This document shows, one piece after another, positions 52,164 through 62,500 of a DNA stretch of 64,000 nucleotides (position 1 is the first letter of the stretch; each line of letters begins with the position of its first letter). The DNA is from Paenibacillus xylanexedens. Its GTDB lineage: Bacteria > Bacillota > Bacilli > Paenibacillales > Paenibacillaceae. The stretch lies in contig NZ_VEBF01000004.1 of the NCBI RefSeq assembly GCF_007676705.1, positions 124,001 through 188,000 on the forward strand, read 5' to 3'. Made by a program: the position numbers and the translations under genes. The notes under the pieces are model-generated. The model was not told where the DNA came from and did not search any database. It worked only from the letters and a program-made list of their open reading frames with translations.

Positions 52164-53462
52164 CTAGGTCGCTTGCAGATCCTGAACTCCACGATAGATG
52201 GTTTCATACAGATCCTCCAACCCGGACTCTTCAATACAGGAGAAGGCGATTCGCAGATCCGATTCACCCAGCGCGATCGTACCCACACCGTATTTGTGCA
52301 GCAAATGGCTACGAAGTTCTTCAGCGCCAACTTCTTTTAGCTTCAGACACATGAAGTAACCGGAATTGAACGGATAATAATCCCATGCATCTCCATACTT
52401 GCCGCTATCGAGAATGGCCTTCACCTTGTTGGCTCGGCCTTTCATAATCTCGAATTTCTCCTGTTTTTGCCCTTCAAACTCCGGTGCTTTCAGCGCATCC
52501 AATACAAATGTCTGGGAAGGATGCGGGCCACTGGAGATCGTTGCCCGGATAATGCCGAGTGTCTTCTGTTCCAATGCGTGCAGAACGGCTGCATCTTCAT
52601 GGGCATACGTAATGAATCCAACACGGAAGCCCCATACGAATTCTTCCTTGGTTGCACCATCCACTTTTACAGTCAATACACGTGGATGAATATTGGCAAG
52701 TTTGCCAAACAGGGATTCATGAATCGAATCTTCGAAGAACAGTCCGAAGTAAGCATCATCTGTTACGGCAACCACGTTCACGCCAGCTTCAGCTGCCTGA
52801 AGAATGGTGTTCACAATCGCATCTGCTTCTTCGGCTCCTGGCGTATAACCTGTAGGGTTATTCGGGAAGTTGAGCAGCACGATCGCTTTACCTTTGTCCT
52901 TCTGATCAAGGAGGGCCTGAAGCAAGCCTTCACTGTTGAAGTTCAATTGATCATCAAACAGGGGATAATGAACCAACTGGCCATGACGACGAATTCCGAA
53001 GGTCAGCTCATAATTTTCCCAGTTTTTATCTGGATATATGACAGCGTCCCCTTCATCGGCGAACAGGTCGGCTACGATACTCAGTCCATGGGTTAATGCA
53101 TTGGTTACAATCGGGTTACCGAACGTTTTACCTTCAAGCGAAGGCGTTTCCTTCAGCATCTTGTCTCTCCAGACGGTCCGCAGTTCAGGCTTGCCTGCAG
53201 GCGGAGCGTAAGGGTACAGATCTTTTGGCTGGAATGCAGAGAGCTTCTCCTGAATAACCGGAAGATGCATCGGCACACCGCCCTCCAGAGCGATACCAAT
53301 CGTTGCATTATAGGTTTTGGCCAAGCTTGCTGCTTCAGCAGATTGACTCAAGATACCTTCTTTAGGAAAATAAATTTCTTTGCCGAGCTGTGACAGCATG
53401 GAGTAGACGTGACTGCTGCCTGCCTGAATACTTTCGTTCAACTGTTCAGCCAGTGGATTCAT
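52164..53462 (-). CDS. Class I/II aminotransferase
   Basis: The 432-residue PLP enzyme is of fold type I. The PLP lysine lies in VDGATKEEFVWGFRVGF, and other motifs are NPIVTNALTHGL, LNFPNNPTGYTP and VTDDAYFGLFF. It transfers amino groups from an amino acid, probably aromatic or branched. The start is taken at the second ATG (53462), 9 bases after GGAAGG; the first ATG at 53471 sits directly on the binding site. The substrate cannot be set from sequence alone. Confidence 0.85.
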   Translation of the reverse strand: MNPLAEQLNESIQAGSSHVYSMLSQLGKEIYFPKEGILSQSAEAASLAKTYNATIGIALEGGVPMHLPVIQEKLSAFQPKDLYPYAPPAGKPELRTVWRDKMLKETPSLEGKTFGNPIVTNALTHGLSIVADLFADEGDAVIYPDKNWENYELTFGIRRHGQLVHYPLFDDQLNFNSEGLLQALLDQKDKGKAIVLLNFPNNPTGYTPGAEEADAIVNTILQAAEAGVNVVAVTDDAYFGLFFEDSIHESLFGKLANIHPRVLTVKVDGATKEEFVWGFRVGFITYAHEDAAVLHALEQKTLGIIRATISSGPHPSQTFVLDALKAPEFEGQKQEKFEIMKGRANKVKAILDSGKYGDAWDYYPFNSGYFMCLKLKEVGAEELRSHLLHKYGVGTIALGESDLRIAFSCIEESGLEDLYETIYRGVQDLQAT

Positions 53463-53503
53463 TCTTTTCATCCTTCCAAGTCTTTGGGATTCAACTGCCT
53501 AAC

Positions 53504-53532
53504 ATTATAACACCTTGACATCCCCCCGTCAC
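53504..53532 (-). promoter_or_regulatory. Promoter of the aminotransferase gene
   Basis: On the minus strand GTGACG and a perfect TATAAT are 17 bases apart, about 40 bases upstream of the start codon. Confidence 0.55.
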
Positions 53533-53640
53533 GGAAATTACGTAACATGACAGTTATATCACTTTACCGCGTTGTTGCAGAGGGCTTTGAGGTGGGAATT
53601 AGCCGAATTTATCCTTGGATGAATCCTCTGAAAATGAGAA

Positions 53641-54258
53641 CTATTGCTGATGAAATGGACAATATTTCTGCATCATTGCTGCGGTTTCGGCATCTCGCCC
53701 CTCATTGCGCTGTTCCAGTTCACCACGGACATGATCCAAGCGATCGATAGACCAATTTTGTCCAAATTTAAACTTGGCGCTGATTCGTTCTGGCACGATT
53801 CTCACAACGGCTACAGCTTTAAGGTTCCCTGTGTAGCGTGAGTCAGTAGCATCAATGGGCACATACCCGCCTTGCGGCTGGAGTTTCTCCATAAATCGTT
53901 GCAGCACCTTGCCTTTGATCTCCAGTTCCTTAACCGGTTCTGCCTGACCGAAAGCCATGACACTTTTGAAGAAAGAAGTCGCCGGACAAGCAAGCTCTGG
54001 ATCATTGAAGTAGGATGGAATCAGGGAGAACTCTTCCGCAACCGTAAAACTGACCGACGAATCCTGTTTGATCTGTTTCATCTTTTCGCCAGCCAGACTG
54101 CCGTGGAAATAAAAGCAACCGTCCATATAAACGAAATTCAGTGGTGTAACCCGTGGTTGTCCATCCGGGCTGACCGTTCCCAGAAACCCGAAGGAGCACT
54201 GATCCAGAAACTCGGTAATCTCCTGTTCTTCATCTACTGTGAATTCTTTCCGTCTCAT
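53641..54258 (-). CDS. Pyridoxamine-phosphate-oxidase-like flavin-binding protein
   Basis: The 205-residue protein is in the split-barrel FMN-binding superfamily (GFLGTVSPDGQPRVTPLNFVY near residue 30, FYFHGSLAGEKMKQIK). These small members often bind flavin or act in redox/detoxification rather than as true PdxH. It is divergent from a MocR regulator with 156 bases between the two starts, an arrangement where the regulator commonly controls the neighbour. The cofactor is likely FMN; the substrate is unknown. Confidence 0.82.
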   Translation of the reverse strand: MRRKEFTVDEEQEITEFLDQCSFGFLGTVSPDGQPRVTPLNFVYMDGCFYFHGSLAGEKMKQIKQDSSVSFTVAEEFSLIPSYFNDPELACPATSFFKSVMAFGQAEPVKELEIKGKVLQRFMEKLQPQGGYVPIDATDSRYTGNLKAVAVVRIVPERISAKFKFGQNWSIDRLDHVRGELEQRNEGRDAETAAMMQKYCPFHQQ

Positions 54259-54325
54259 GTGTATTCCCCCATCATTGAAATGTATAATAGAACGCCATAT
54301 CTTATGGATAACAATAGTTCATACA

Positions 54326-54354
54326 TTGACATTGAAATAGATCCAATTTACATT
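54326..54354 (+). promoter_or_regulatory. Sigma-A promoter of the MocR gene
   Basis: TTGACA and TACATT are separated by 17 bases, about 60 bases before the start codon, in the divergent intergenic region. Confidence 0.6.
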
Positions 54355-54414
54355 CACTTTAGTAGGCCAATTGGTTAGGGATCACGAATGAAGAAGAATG
54401 AAGAGAGGTGCATA

Positions 54415-55872
54415 ATGGAATTGTGGCTGCCAATGGATACCTATGAACTTCAGCATCGATACAAGTATGAGGCATTGTACCATGCGTTACGTGATGCCAT
54501 TCATGCAGGCACATTGGTGGGAGGTACGAGACTACCTTCTACCCGTGAACTGGCAAGGCAATATGAGATGTCACGTGGTTCGGTAGCTCAGGTATACGAC
54601 ATGCTGCTTGCGGATGGGTATGTCCATGCACATCGGGGAAGAGGTACATTTGTAACGGAAACATTATCGACACAGGAAAATGAACAACAAGAAGCCGTTC
54701 TCAGGCTGTCTCCCTGGGGCGAACGAGTACAGATGTTGAATACGCAATATGAAGTTCTGCGGACTCAGATGTCTTCACCGAAGCCGTCCGTTATTAATTT
54801 TCAAATGCAGCGCATGCCTGCAGAACATTTCCCGCTTGGGGAGTGGAAGAGTGCACTCGCTGCGGTTCATCGCAGTGGTTGGCGAGAACCTAGTGGTGTA
54901 GCCGGCGATCCGGAACTGCGTGAGGCCATCGCCTCCCATCTCAGATGGACACGTGGTATTCAGGCTGAATCATCTCAGATTGTATTGTTCAGTGGTTCAA
55001 TGCAAGCCATCACCCTGCTATCTCAACTGCTGATTACGGAGAATACAGCAGTTGTATTGGAGAATCCGGGGTATCCAGGCATCGCCCATGCCGTCAAATC
55101 CTGTGGTGGGCATATCATCCCGGCAGATGTGGATGCCGAAGGCATTATTCCTCAGCATTGGGAGGCACAGACGTTATTTGTCACCCCTACCCGGCAGTTT
55201 CCAACAGGGGCCGTATTGGGATTGGACAGAAGACGTACCTTGCTTGCCTGGGCATCGAAGCGGAATGCGGTCATTATTGAAGATGATTATGACAGTGAGT
55301 TTCGATGGGGCGGAAGACCCATTGAACCCCTCAAAGTGCTTGATCGTGAACAGCGTGTCATCTACGTCGGTTCATTCTCGCAAACGATGGTTGCTTCGTT
55401 CCGACTGGGCTACGCTGTCCTGCCACCTGGTCTGGTGGAACCTCTGCTTTCGGCCAAGGCTCTGTATGAACCGGTGCCTCCGGCACTGCTGGAGCAACGA
55501 GCATTGGCAAAGTTTATGACCCGAGGAGGTTACCTGCGGCACTTACGGAGGTTAACCCGTTTATACGGGGAAAGGCATGATTTTTTTGTCCGAGAGATGC
55601 AGCTACAGTTGCCGGAGGCATTCACAATGCAGCTTGGTGATGCTGGATTGCATATCTACGCTACCTGGAATGGCGATATGGATAGTTACCAGCGGTTTAA
55701 AAAGCTCGCTCAGGAGGATGGCATATTGTTCCGGGATGCAGAGCGATACCGGTTGACTTCAGGACATCCGGCGGTCTGTTTTGCTTTTGCACATCTGGAG
55801 AAAGAAGAGATGGCGGAGGGAATTCGGCGAATGCGGTTAGCCTGGGAGAAGTGCACATTTTCGTTTCGGTGA
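54415..55872 (+). CDS. MocR/PdxR-type regulator with PLP lysine replaced by Gln
   Basis: The 485-residue protein joins a GntR winged helix (about residues 15-80, ELARQYEMSRGSVAQVYDML) to a type-I aminotransferase domain (about 110-485). The Asp/Tyr region IIEDDYDSEF is intact. The site that binds PLP as an internal aldimine reads YVGSFSQTMVASFRLGY, with Gln323 where MocR/GabR proteins have lysine. A second change is TPTRQFPTG for the usual TPSHQ. Covalent PLP binding therefore looks lost, and another ligand or apo function is likely. The start ATG 54415 follows GAGAGG. It probably controls the divergent flavin-binding gene. Confidence 0.88.
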   Translation: MELWLPMDTYELQHRYKYEALYHALRDAIHAGTLVGGTRLPSTRELARQYEMSRGSVAQVYDMLLADGYVHAHRGRGTFVTETLSTQENEQQEAVLRLSPWGERVQMLNTQYEVLRTQMSSPKPSVINFQMQRMPAEHFPLGEWKSALAAVHRSGWREPSGVAGDPELREAIASHLRWTRGIQAESSQIVLFSGSMQAITLLSQLLITENTAVVLENPGYPGIAHAVKSCGGHIIPADVDAEGIIPQHWEAQTLFVTPTRQFPTGAVLGLDRRRTLLAWASKRNAVIIEDDYDSEFRWGGRPIEPLKVLDREQRVIYVGSFSQTMVASFRLGYAVLPPGLVEPLLSAKALYEPVPPALLEQRALAKFMTRGGYLRHLRRLTRLYGERHDFFVREMQLQLPEAFTMQLGDAGLHIYATWNGDMDSYQRFKKLAQEDGILFRDAERYRLTSGHPAVCFAFAHLEKEEMAEGIRRMRLAWEKCTFSFR

Positions 55873-56050
55873 ATTCCGCTGTATAATGGGATAAGTCGTT
55901 TCGCTCCTGTAGGAGCAGATATCATATATAAGCAAGTTGGTTTGAGTGATTCAACATACCGAAATACATATGGCCTCGATTGAAGAAGTGAGATTCAGAT
56001 CAGCAAGATGCCATATGCAGAGAGATTAACTATCAAGGGGGAGTGGCGAC

Positions 56051-56836
56051 ATGCTGCAGGCATCGCCGTCATCATTTGTTATTTTGCCCGCTGTCGCCAA
56101 AATTGTCTGTGAACCGGGCTGGAAGTGGCAGAAGCGCGAAAAACCGATGCAAAACTATGATTTATTTTATGTATGGAGTGGTGAAGGGACGCTTGTACTG
56201 AATGACCAGTCGTATGAAGTTGGCAAGGGTAGTTGTTTTCTATTCAGGCCAGGCGATCATCCTACTGCAACACATAATAAGCAGAAACCATTGGTTCTGA
56301 CGTATATTCATTTTGATGTGGACGTGCCTGTTGCTGATGTTCCTCAGTCTTATCGTGAAGTACAGGAGACCGTGGAATTTGAGCATTTGCTGGCACGTTA
56401 TGTAAGACTGTTCTTATCGGATGTGTATGGACGTGATGAAGAGAGTCGATTGATTCTGAAACAGCTGATGATTCATTTGCTTCGTGCCGATACGGAAGAA
56501 CCGGTGGAGAAAAAGGTAAGCAACCAGCTGTCCGATGTGATCCAGGAGGTCGCCAATTATGTGCGTCAGCATCCGGGGATTACGCATCGGGTAGAAGATC
56601 TGGCTGCCCGGGCAGGCTTATCGCCCCGATATTTCTCGATCAAGTTCAAGGAACTGGTGGGATCATCGGTGCAATCTTATATCATCCGCATGCGTATTGA
56701 ACGGGCAGAACATCTGCTGGTGCATACCGGCATGAATGTGACCGAAGTAGCTGATGCTCTGGGATACCGGGATATTTTCTTCTTCAGTCGTCAATTCAAA
56801 CAGTATACAGGTAAAAGCCCGTCCGAGATTCGTTAG
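56051..56836 (+). CDS. AraC-family regulator with cupin domain
   Basis: The 261-residue protein has an N-terminal AraC cupin (YDLFYVWSGEGTLVLNDQSYEV, about residues 34-55) and a C-terminal double helix-turn-helix. Recognisable motifs are LAARAGLSPRYFSIKFKEL and VADALGYRDIFFFSRQFKQY. Such regulators usually sense a sugar or metabolite. AAGGGGGAG precedes the start. There is no adjacent catabolic gene in the same direction. Confidence 0.88.
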   Translation: MLQASPSSFVILPAVAKIVCEPGWKWQKREKPMQNYDLFYVWSGEGTLVLNDQSYEVGKGSCFLFRPGDHPTATHNKQKPLVLTYIHFDVDVPVADVPQSYREVQETVEFEHLLARYVRLFLSDVYGRDEESRLILKQLMIHLLRADTEEPVEKKVSNQLSDVIQEVANYVRQHPGITHRVEDLAARAGLSPRYFSIKFKELVGSSVQSYIIRMRIERAEHLLVHTGMNVTEVADALGYRDIFFFSRQFKQYTGKSPSEIR

Positions 56837-56928
56837 CATTCTGGTTGGAAGAACATGACAACGTTTCAAGTCTGGGAAGCAAGGGTAATGATCTAGCATT
56901 CCAGATGACTAAAAGGGGGGAACTTGTG

Positions 56929-57045
56929 ATGAACGGAAAACGTCGGGTCCGCAACCGGGGATGCTCAACGAAGGGATGCAATATTTTCCGGAACCGTCTG
57001 CGCCGATTCAAACCGGCAGAGGACTTGCAAGATGTATGGTTTTGA
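56929..57045 (+). CDS. Possible 38-residue basic protein
   Basis: A small frame begins at ATG 56929, with GGGGGG 8 bases upstream. It encodes a very basic peptide, MNGKRRVRNRGCSTKGCNIF then RNRLRR, with two cysteines four residues apart. A terminator follows about 75 bases downstream. The ribosome binding site and basic composition favour a real gene, but no family is recognised and it may be chance. Confidence 0.35.
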   Translation: MNGKRRVRNRGCSTKGCNIFRNRLRRFKPAEDLQDVWF

Positions 57046-57119
57046 GGAGAACTCAGCAGACCAATAACGACGGAGCGAAGCTTCGTTTTGCATGTATACA
57101 TGGATGAAAATGAATGCAT

Positions 57120-57170
57120 AAAGAGGATGGCGCAATACCTGGTTACAGGTGCTGCGCCATCCTCTTTATT
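57120..57170. terminator. Terminator between converging units
   Basis: AAAGAGGATGGCGCA (57120-57134) pairs with TGCGCCATCCTCTTT (57153-57167), with an inner CCTG/CAGG stem. T-rich tracts lie on either side. Confidence 0.8.
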
Positions 57171-57184
57171 GGTGTATGGACCCC

Positions 57185-57976
57185 TTATTGCTTCGGTTTC
57201 AAACGACCAAGCAATGCACCCATTTTGACGGAATCGCCTGGCTGTAAGCCTGGTTCCGGTTCAAACGTGCCACTCTGCGTCAGCAGAACGACAGTGGAAC
57301 CGAATTCAAAATAGGCCAGATCATCCCCTTGTGCCCAGGTACTTGTGTCCGTGTTCGCATATTGTATGCTACTTACGTTCATTGCGCCCACTTTGACAAC
57401 CGCCACTTCACCGTAATCGTGTGCGATATACGTAATGAGCCGTTCGTTTCGACTAAGCACGGATCTCATATGGGTCAGGCCAAAATCATTCACGGGATAA
57501 ACTTTGCCCTTGATGTGTTCGCTCTCGATCTTGCGGCCGCTGACAGGTGCATGAATGCGGTGATAGTCGCGAGGGCTGAGATAGAGGACGAACCCGTACC
57601 CGTGCTTGTACTTCTCCAGATGGGGAGAATGGTTTAATAATTCAGCAAGTGTATAATTTTGTCCCTTAACATTCAGGAGTGTCCCTGCAGATATCGGACC
57701 GGCTGCCGTAATCTTGGCATCTACCGGGCTGATCAGTGCATGCTCTGAAAGTTCCAACGGGCGCATGCCCGGTTTTAATTTGCGGGTAAAGAAATCGTTC
57801 AGTGAACGGTATTCCTTCCAGTCCTTCTCGGCCTCCTGAACAGGGATGTCGTAGGTCCGGACAAAATAAGGGATAAATGCCTTACTTCCCCGGCTTTTGG
57901 AGAAGGCTCCCACAGTCCGGGAGATCCATTTGCGCGAAGAAAGCTCGGTCATTAATCGCAACAGCGTTTTTGCCAT
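57185..57976 (-). CDS. psd: Phosphatidylserine decarboxylase proenzyme
   Basis: The 263-residue proenzyme makes phosphatidylethanolamine. It cleaves itself at the Gly-Ser bond of FEFGSTVVLL to form a pyruvoyl group on Ser227. Other family motifs are YLSPRDYHRIHAPVSG and RSLNDFFTRKLKPG. The start is ATG 57976 after AAGGGGG; longer frames upstream to 58225 overlap the neighbouring gene. It is 85 bases downstream of the YheC/D gene on the same strand. Confidence 0.93.
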   Translation of the reverse strand: MAKTLLRLMTELSSRKWISRTVGAFSKSRGSKAFIPYFVRTYDIPVQEAEKDWKEYRSLNDFFTRKLKPGMRPLELSEHALISPVDAKITAAGPISAGTLLNVKGQNYTLAELLNHSPHLEKYKHGYGFVLYLSPRDYHRIHAPVSGRKIESEHIKGKVYPVNDFGLTHMRSVLSRNERLITYIAHDYGEVAVVKVGAMNVSSIQYANTDTSTWAQGDDLAYFEFGSTVVLLTQSGTFEPEPGLQPGDSVKMGALLGRLKPKQ

Positions 57977-58061
57977 GAATATCCCCCTTAGGGTTAATGC
58001 GAACTTCAAGGCCGGCAAGACCGGCCGTTCTGCATAATATTGACACAGAATGCACACGAAA

Positions 58062-59192
58062 TCAATATAATCCCCTATCGTATGTCTGCGGTTGTCTCGG
58101 AATCCTCGAATTCTGTTCCAGCAGAAGACGGCCATAGGCCATCGGTTTGCTGTACGTTCTCTTCCAGTGTTCCGACATTCCGGCCTTACGAAAACCGTAG
58201 CGCTGATCTCGTCCATTGCATTCAATGAAATAAATCTGACCGCTGCGGGTTACACCAAGATCAAGACCCAGGTCAGCCAGATGTGGCAAACTGGAAGCCA
58301 GCGTCTGGGCAATTCGGAGTGCAACGAATCCGATTCTGTGTTCCAGTCGAGCCAGATCGAAGTCGGATTCTGCTGCTCCAAGCGCCTCCGCGAGTGTCAT
58401 GACTCTACCGCCCTGCGCGATGTTGGTAACAAACGTGTGGGCAGGAGCTGCTTTGGCAAACATGCCTGTAATTCCCCACAGACCATCGCTACCCCGCTGC
58501 ACGGATACCCTCAGATCAACCGGCCTGCCCTCATAACGAACCAACTTAATACGCTCTTCGATGAGGTAGGCATGGCGAAAGATCCGCCGCAGGGTGGAGG
58601 AAGGGAGCTGTCCTTTGCTCAATCGGAAGGTCGCCCATCCTTTGCGCGCAGCCTTCGTCTCGCAGGTTAGTTTCCACTGTCCATCTCGCTGAAAGACCCG
58701 CATAATGCCATGACCGATACTACCGCTGCACGGTTTGATAACGAGGTCATCATAATGTTCCATCATATAGGCCAGAGACTCTGGCGTAGCTTTAACTGCA
58801 CGGGGCAGGTGTTCTCTCAAGGCGAGATCCTGATGAAGCATGTCATGAATGTGATCTTTACGGTACCGGTTGCGAACGTTGAATACCTGAATACCCTGTA
58901 ACATCAGCTTGGTGATCTGATGCTGTTCCGACCGACGAAGCTGGAGTGATCGGTTATGAATGACGGAGGGCAATGGCATGCGCTCGCGAACATATCTGCC
59001 TTCCTTTTTTACATAAGCAAGACATGTTTTCCGATCCGAATCAATATCTTCCAGTCGCAAAAAGTAGGGAGTTAATCCGTAACTGGCTGCTGCCTGTTCA
59101 TAATTCGCGAGTGATTCCTGACCGGTCCTTCCGGCCGGTATCCCCCGGTACATGCGTGAATCGAACATAATGCCGATCGTTTCTTGGAGCAT
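58062..59192 (-). CDS. YheC/YheD-family endospore coat-associated protein
   Basis: The 376-residue protein resembles the ATP-grasp-like YheC/YheD family of spore-forming Bacillales (IGIMFDSRMYRGIP at the start, LVIKPCSGSIGHGIMRV, RVSVQRGSDGLWGITGMFAK, LGLDLGVTRSGQIYFIECNGRDQRYGF at the end). The family is annotated as spore coat associated, and its ATP-grasp fold suggests peptide or ligase chemistry. The start is ATG 59192 after GAAGGAGG; the longer frame to 59234 lacks a signal. It is divergent from the giant repeat gene. Confidence 0.85.
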   Translation of the reverse strand: MLQETIGIMFDSRMYRGIPAGRTGQESLANYEQAAASYGLTPYFLRLEDIDSDRKTCLAYVKKEGRYVRERMPLPSVIHNRSLQLRRSEQHQITKLMLQGIQVFNVRNRYRKDHIHDMLHQDLALREHLPRAVKATPESLAYMMEHYDDLVIKPCSGSIGHGIMRVFQRDGQWKLTCETKAARKGWATFRLSKGQLPSSTLRRIFRHAYLIEERIKLVRYEGRPVDLRVSVQRGSDGLWGITGMFAKAAPAHTFVTNIAQGGRVMTLAEALGAAESDFDLARLEHRIGFVALRIAQTLASSLPHLADLGLDLGVTRSGQIYFIECNGRDQRYGFRKAGMSEHWKRTYSKPMAYGRLLLEQNSRIPRQPQTYDRGLY

Positions 59193-59543
59193 GACCGTTC
59201 CTCCTTCAATGTTATCGCGACATGGATCGTCCAATCATGGAATGCCGGCCTGTCACCGCATGGTTGGACATCACGATAACGCAGACCGGTGTATAGATGC
59301 ATCGCCATGCACCAGCGTGAGCTCAGACACAATATCTTATGACATGAGTGGGACGGGGGCGTGGACAGCCGCCTTTCCTCTGCTCCCCTGACACGCCTAT
59401 TTCCACGAAGATCATCGAACCTTCCTGTCTTGACGCCTGTACATTCGTGCTCTGGAATCCGCAAAAGTCATAAATGAAGTGGCAGATGCCCATATGGAAG
59501 CATATGATGCCGGAGACGAACGTTAGAGGAAGGAGCAAGCTGC
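59193..59543. other. Divergent region between yheC/D and the giant repeat gene
   Basis: About 350 bases with no good reading frame. A palindrome CATATG-GAAG-CATATG (59491-59506) lies about 38 bases before the giant gene's start and could be part of a promoter or operator. No clear sigma-A boxes were found; sporulation sigma factors are possible. Confidence 0.35.
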
Positions 59544-62500
59544 ATGAGTAAAAATGGCAAAAAGAAGGTTCCGACGCCGAAACTGCGGCATGTGAGCCCG
59601 AAATTCAAGGAATTGGAACTGACTGATCGCCGGGCAGACAAGATGAACTCAGGTTTCACTGTGAATAGGGAAGAACGTTTGAATACTGATAAAAGGGATT
59701 CGAGAGCTGTTCAGGAGTCGGAAGAATTCCTATTTGAATCAACGGAGCTACCTGCTTCAACAAACGAGCTGGAAGAGCTAGAGATCGAAGCCAAAATCAA
59801 GCCGGAACCCGTAGAGTCTGATAGCAAGGCAGTCGAGACGCAAGATAGCCTGGAAAAGCAGATTCAGGTCAGCAGCGTGGCCCCGCTTGCTCTGGAAGAA
59901 GAGCAGAGCACCAACAAGCTGGAGACAACAGGCAAGGACCGGTTGGAGGTCCTGAACCAGAACCAGATGCCGGGTCATACCGGACACTACATCTATACAG
60001 ATGATCTGAGTGATTTTGCGGTAACGGAGAGCAAATTGGCTCCGTTCTCTGTGGATGACTCCAAGCTAAAACCAGGTGCAGTCGGCAGTGAAGCATTGCA
60101 GGATTATGCAGTGACCAGCATTCACATTGCAGATGGGGCGATTGTTTCCGCCAAACTGGCAGAAGCGTCTGTATCCGATGAGCATCTCATTGACGGCTCG
60201 GTGTCCGGTCATAAATTACGCAATGCATCAATTGCTGGCGAGAAAATCAGAGATGGCAGCATTACCTCGCAGAAGCTGGGCAACCAGGTAATCGATTCAT
60301 CCAAAATTGCCGATGGTTCCATCGGCACAAGGCATCTCAGCCGCATGCTGGTCACGGAAGATTTAATTCAGAATCATGCCGTAACCGGAGACAAGATCGC
60401 GATTAGCGGTGTGGATACGCGGCATCTCACGGGAGGGGCTGTGCACACGTCCAAATTGGCCGACGATGCGGTGACTAGATCCAAAATTCGTGAAGGTGCT
60501 GTCTCAGGCAGCAAAATCGAAGAACAATCCATCGAGTCTCACCATATTCAGGCAGGTGCTGTTAAACAGACACATCTGGCAGAAGGGGCCGTCGGTCGTT
60601 CACAACTATCTAATGGCAGTATTGGAAGTGACCAAATTGAGGATGGATCCATACAAACAAGACATTTAGCTGAGGGTTCGCTAACTGGAAGACATCTACT
60701 GGACGGTTCAATCGGCTCAAGCCAGATTCGCGCTCATGCAGTTGGCAAGGAACAGATCGGCAATGGAGAAGTGGGCAGTGAACATTTGACGGAAGGTGCA
60801 GTAACCAGCAGCAAACTGGCAGACCAGTCTGTAGGAACAGCAAAATTGCTGGAACAGTCAATTACGGCCTCCAAGATTTCTGATCAGAGCGTCATTTCTT
60901 CCAAAATTGCAGATGAAGCTGTACAGGGTAAACATCTTGCCAAAGGATCCATTCGTGCGGAACACATTGCGAATCGGGGAATCACGCCGGTACATGTGGA
61001 CAATTCCGCAATTCACTCCATTCACATTGCAAGTGGAAGCATCGAGGCAACCCATCTATCTACCGGAAGTGTGTCCGGAGAAGCGCTTGCAGATGGCGTT
61101 GTATCCGAGCGGCATCTGGCTGAGGCGGCGGTGGGTACGTTTGAGTTACAGGATGCTGCAGTGACAGACGTCAAGCTCGCAGACGGAAGTGTGACAGAAG
61201 AAAAACTTGGAACGGCATCGGTTAGTAGCAGAGCACTCGCTCCGGGAAGTGTCGCATCCTCGCATCTTGCGGGTGGTGGTGTCACGGGTACACATCTGGC
61301 TCCAGGCAGCGTGGGGTCCGAGGCCCTGAGACCTTATGCCGTGAAATCGGAGCATCTGACAGAACATGCCGTGGGTGTGCCTCATCTTCAGCCGAGCAGT
61401 GTTGAAACAGATGCTATTGCACGGGCGGCGGTCACAACAGACAAATTGGCTCCTGGTAGTGTAACTTCAACCCAACTGGCGGGCGGGTCCGTTTTTCCGC
61501 CTCATCTGACGGATCATGCGGTTACCTCCCCCAAGCTCTCACCAGAGAGTGTTGCCACGGATAAACTGGCGGATTTTGCTGTCACGTCAGCCAAACTGGC
61601 CGACGGCAGCGTGACTTCTTCCAAGATCATGGCTGAAAGCATTAATGCAAAACATATTCCAGCAGGAACCATACGCGGCTATCACCTGAAACAGCATGCC
61701 GTATCCCTGGAACATTTGTCGGAGGAAATACGTTCACCGGAATTATTCGCCGATGGCAGTATTACAGGCAACAAACTGCGGCATGGGTCGGTCACTGCGG
61801 ACCATTTGACAGCAGACTCCGTATCAGGGACAGAGTTGCAAAAGGCAGCCATAAGCAGTGAGCACCTTCAGCCATCCGTTGTGCAATCCGAGCATCTGGC
61901 CGACGGTAGTGTGAAGTCTGACCATCTGGGTGATCACGTTGTGAACTCACAGCATCTGAAGCCAGACATTATTCATGAGGAGCATATTGCTGAACAGGTC
62001 ATTAGATCCCAACACCTGGCTCCGGGATCTGTCGAAACAGACCATCTGGCACCTTTATCAATTACAGCGGCCCATCTTCAGCCAGGTTTGATCAGTGGTT
62101 TGCATCTTCAGGCAGAGTCGACGAGTGCTGTTCACCTGCAGCAAGGAGCGGTACATTCCCGTCATATTCAAGATGGTGAAATTCTTCCTCATCATATCCA
62201 TGAACGCAGCATCGGAACGACTCATCTGGAAGAAGAAGCGGTAAGTACGATTATATTGCAGGATGAATCTGTAACACGCTCCAAACTGGCCGGTGGTAGT
62301 GTTGATGGCAGCAAATTAGCTACAGGGACAGTATCGGCTACCCACATTGCAGACGAAAGTGTGCAAACCCGCCATATCCAAGAAGGAGCAATTCTTGCTG
62401 AGCATATTCAAGAGTACAGCATTGGCTCAATCCATCTGGATGAGAAGTCAGTAAGTGCGGTTCATCTACAAAATGGATCTGTAACGAGTGACAAACTGGC

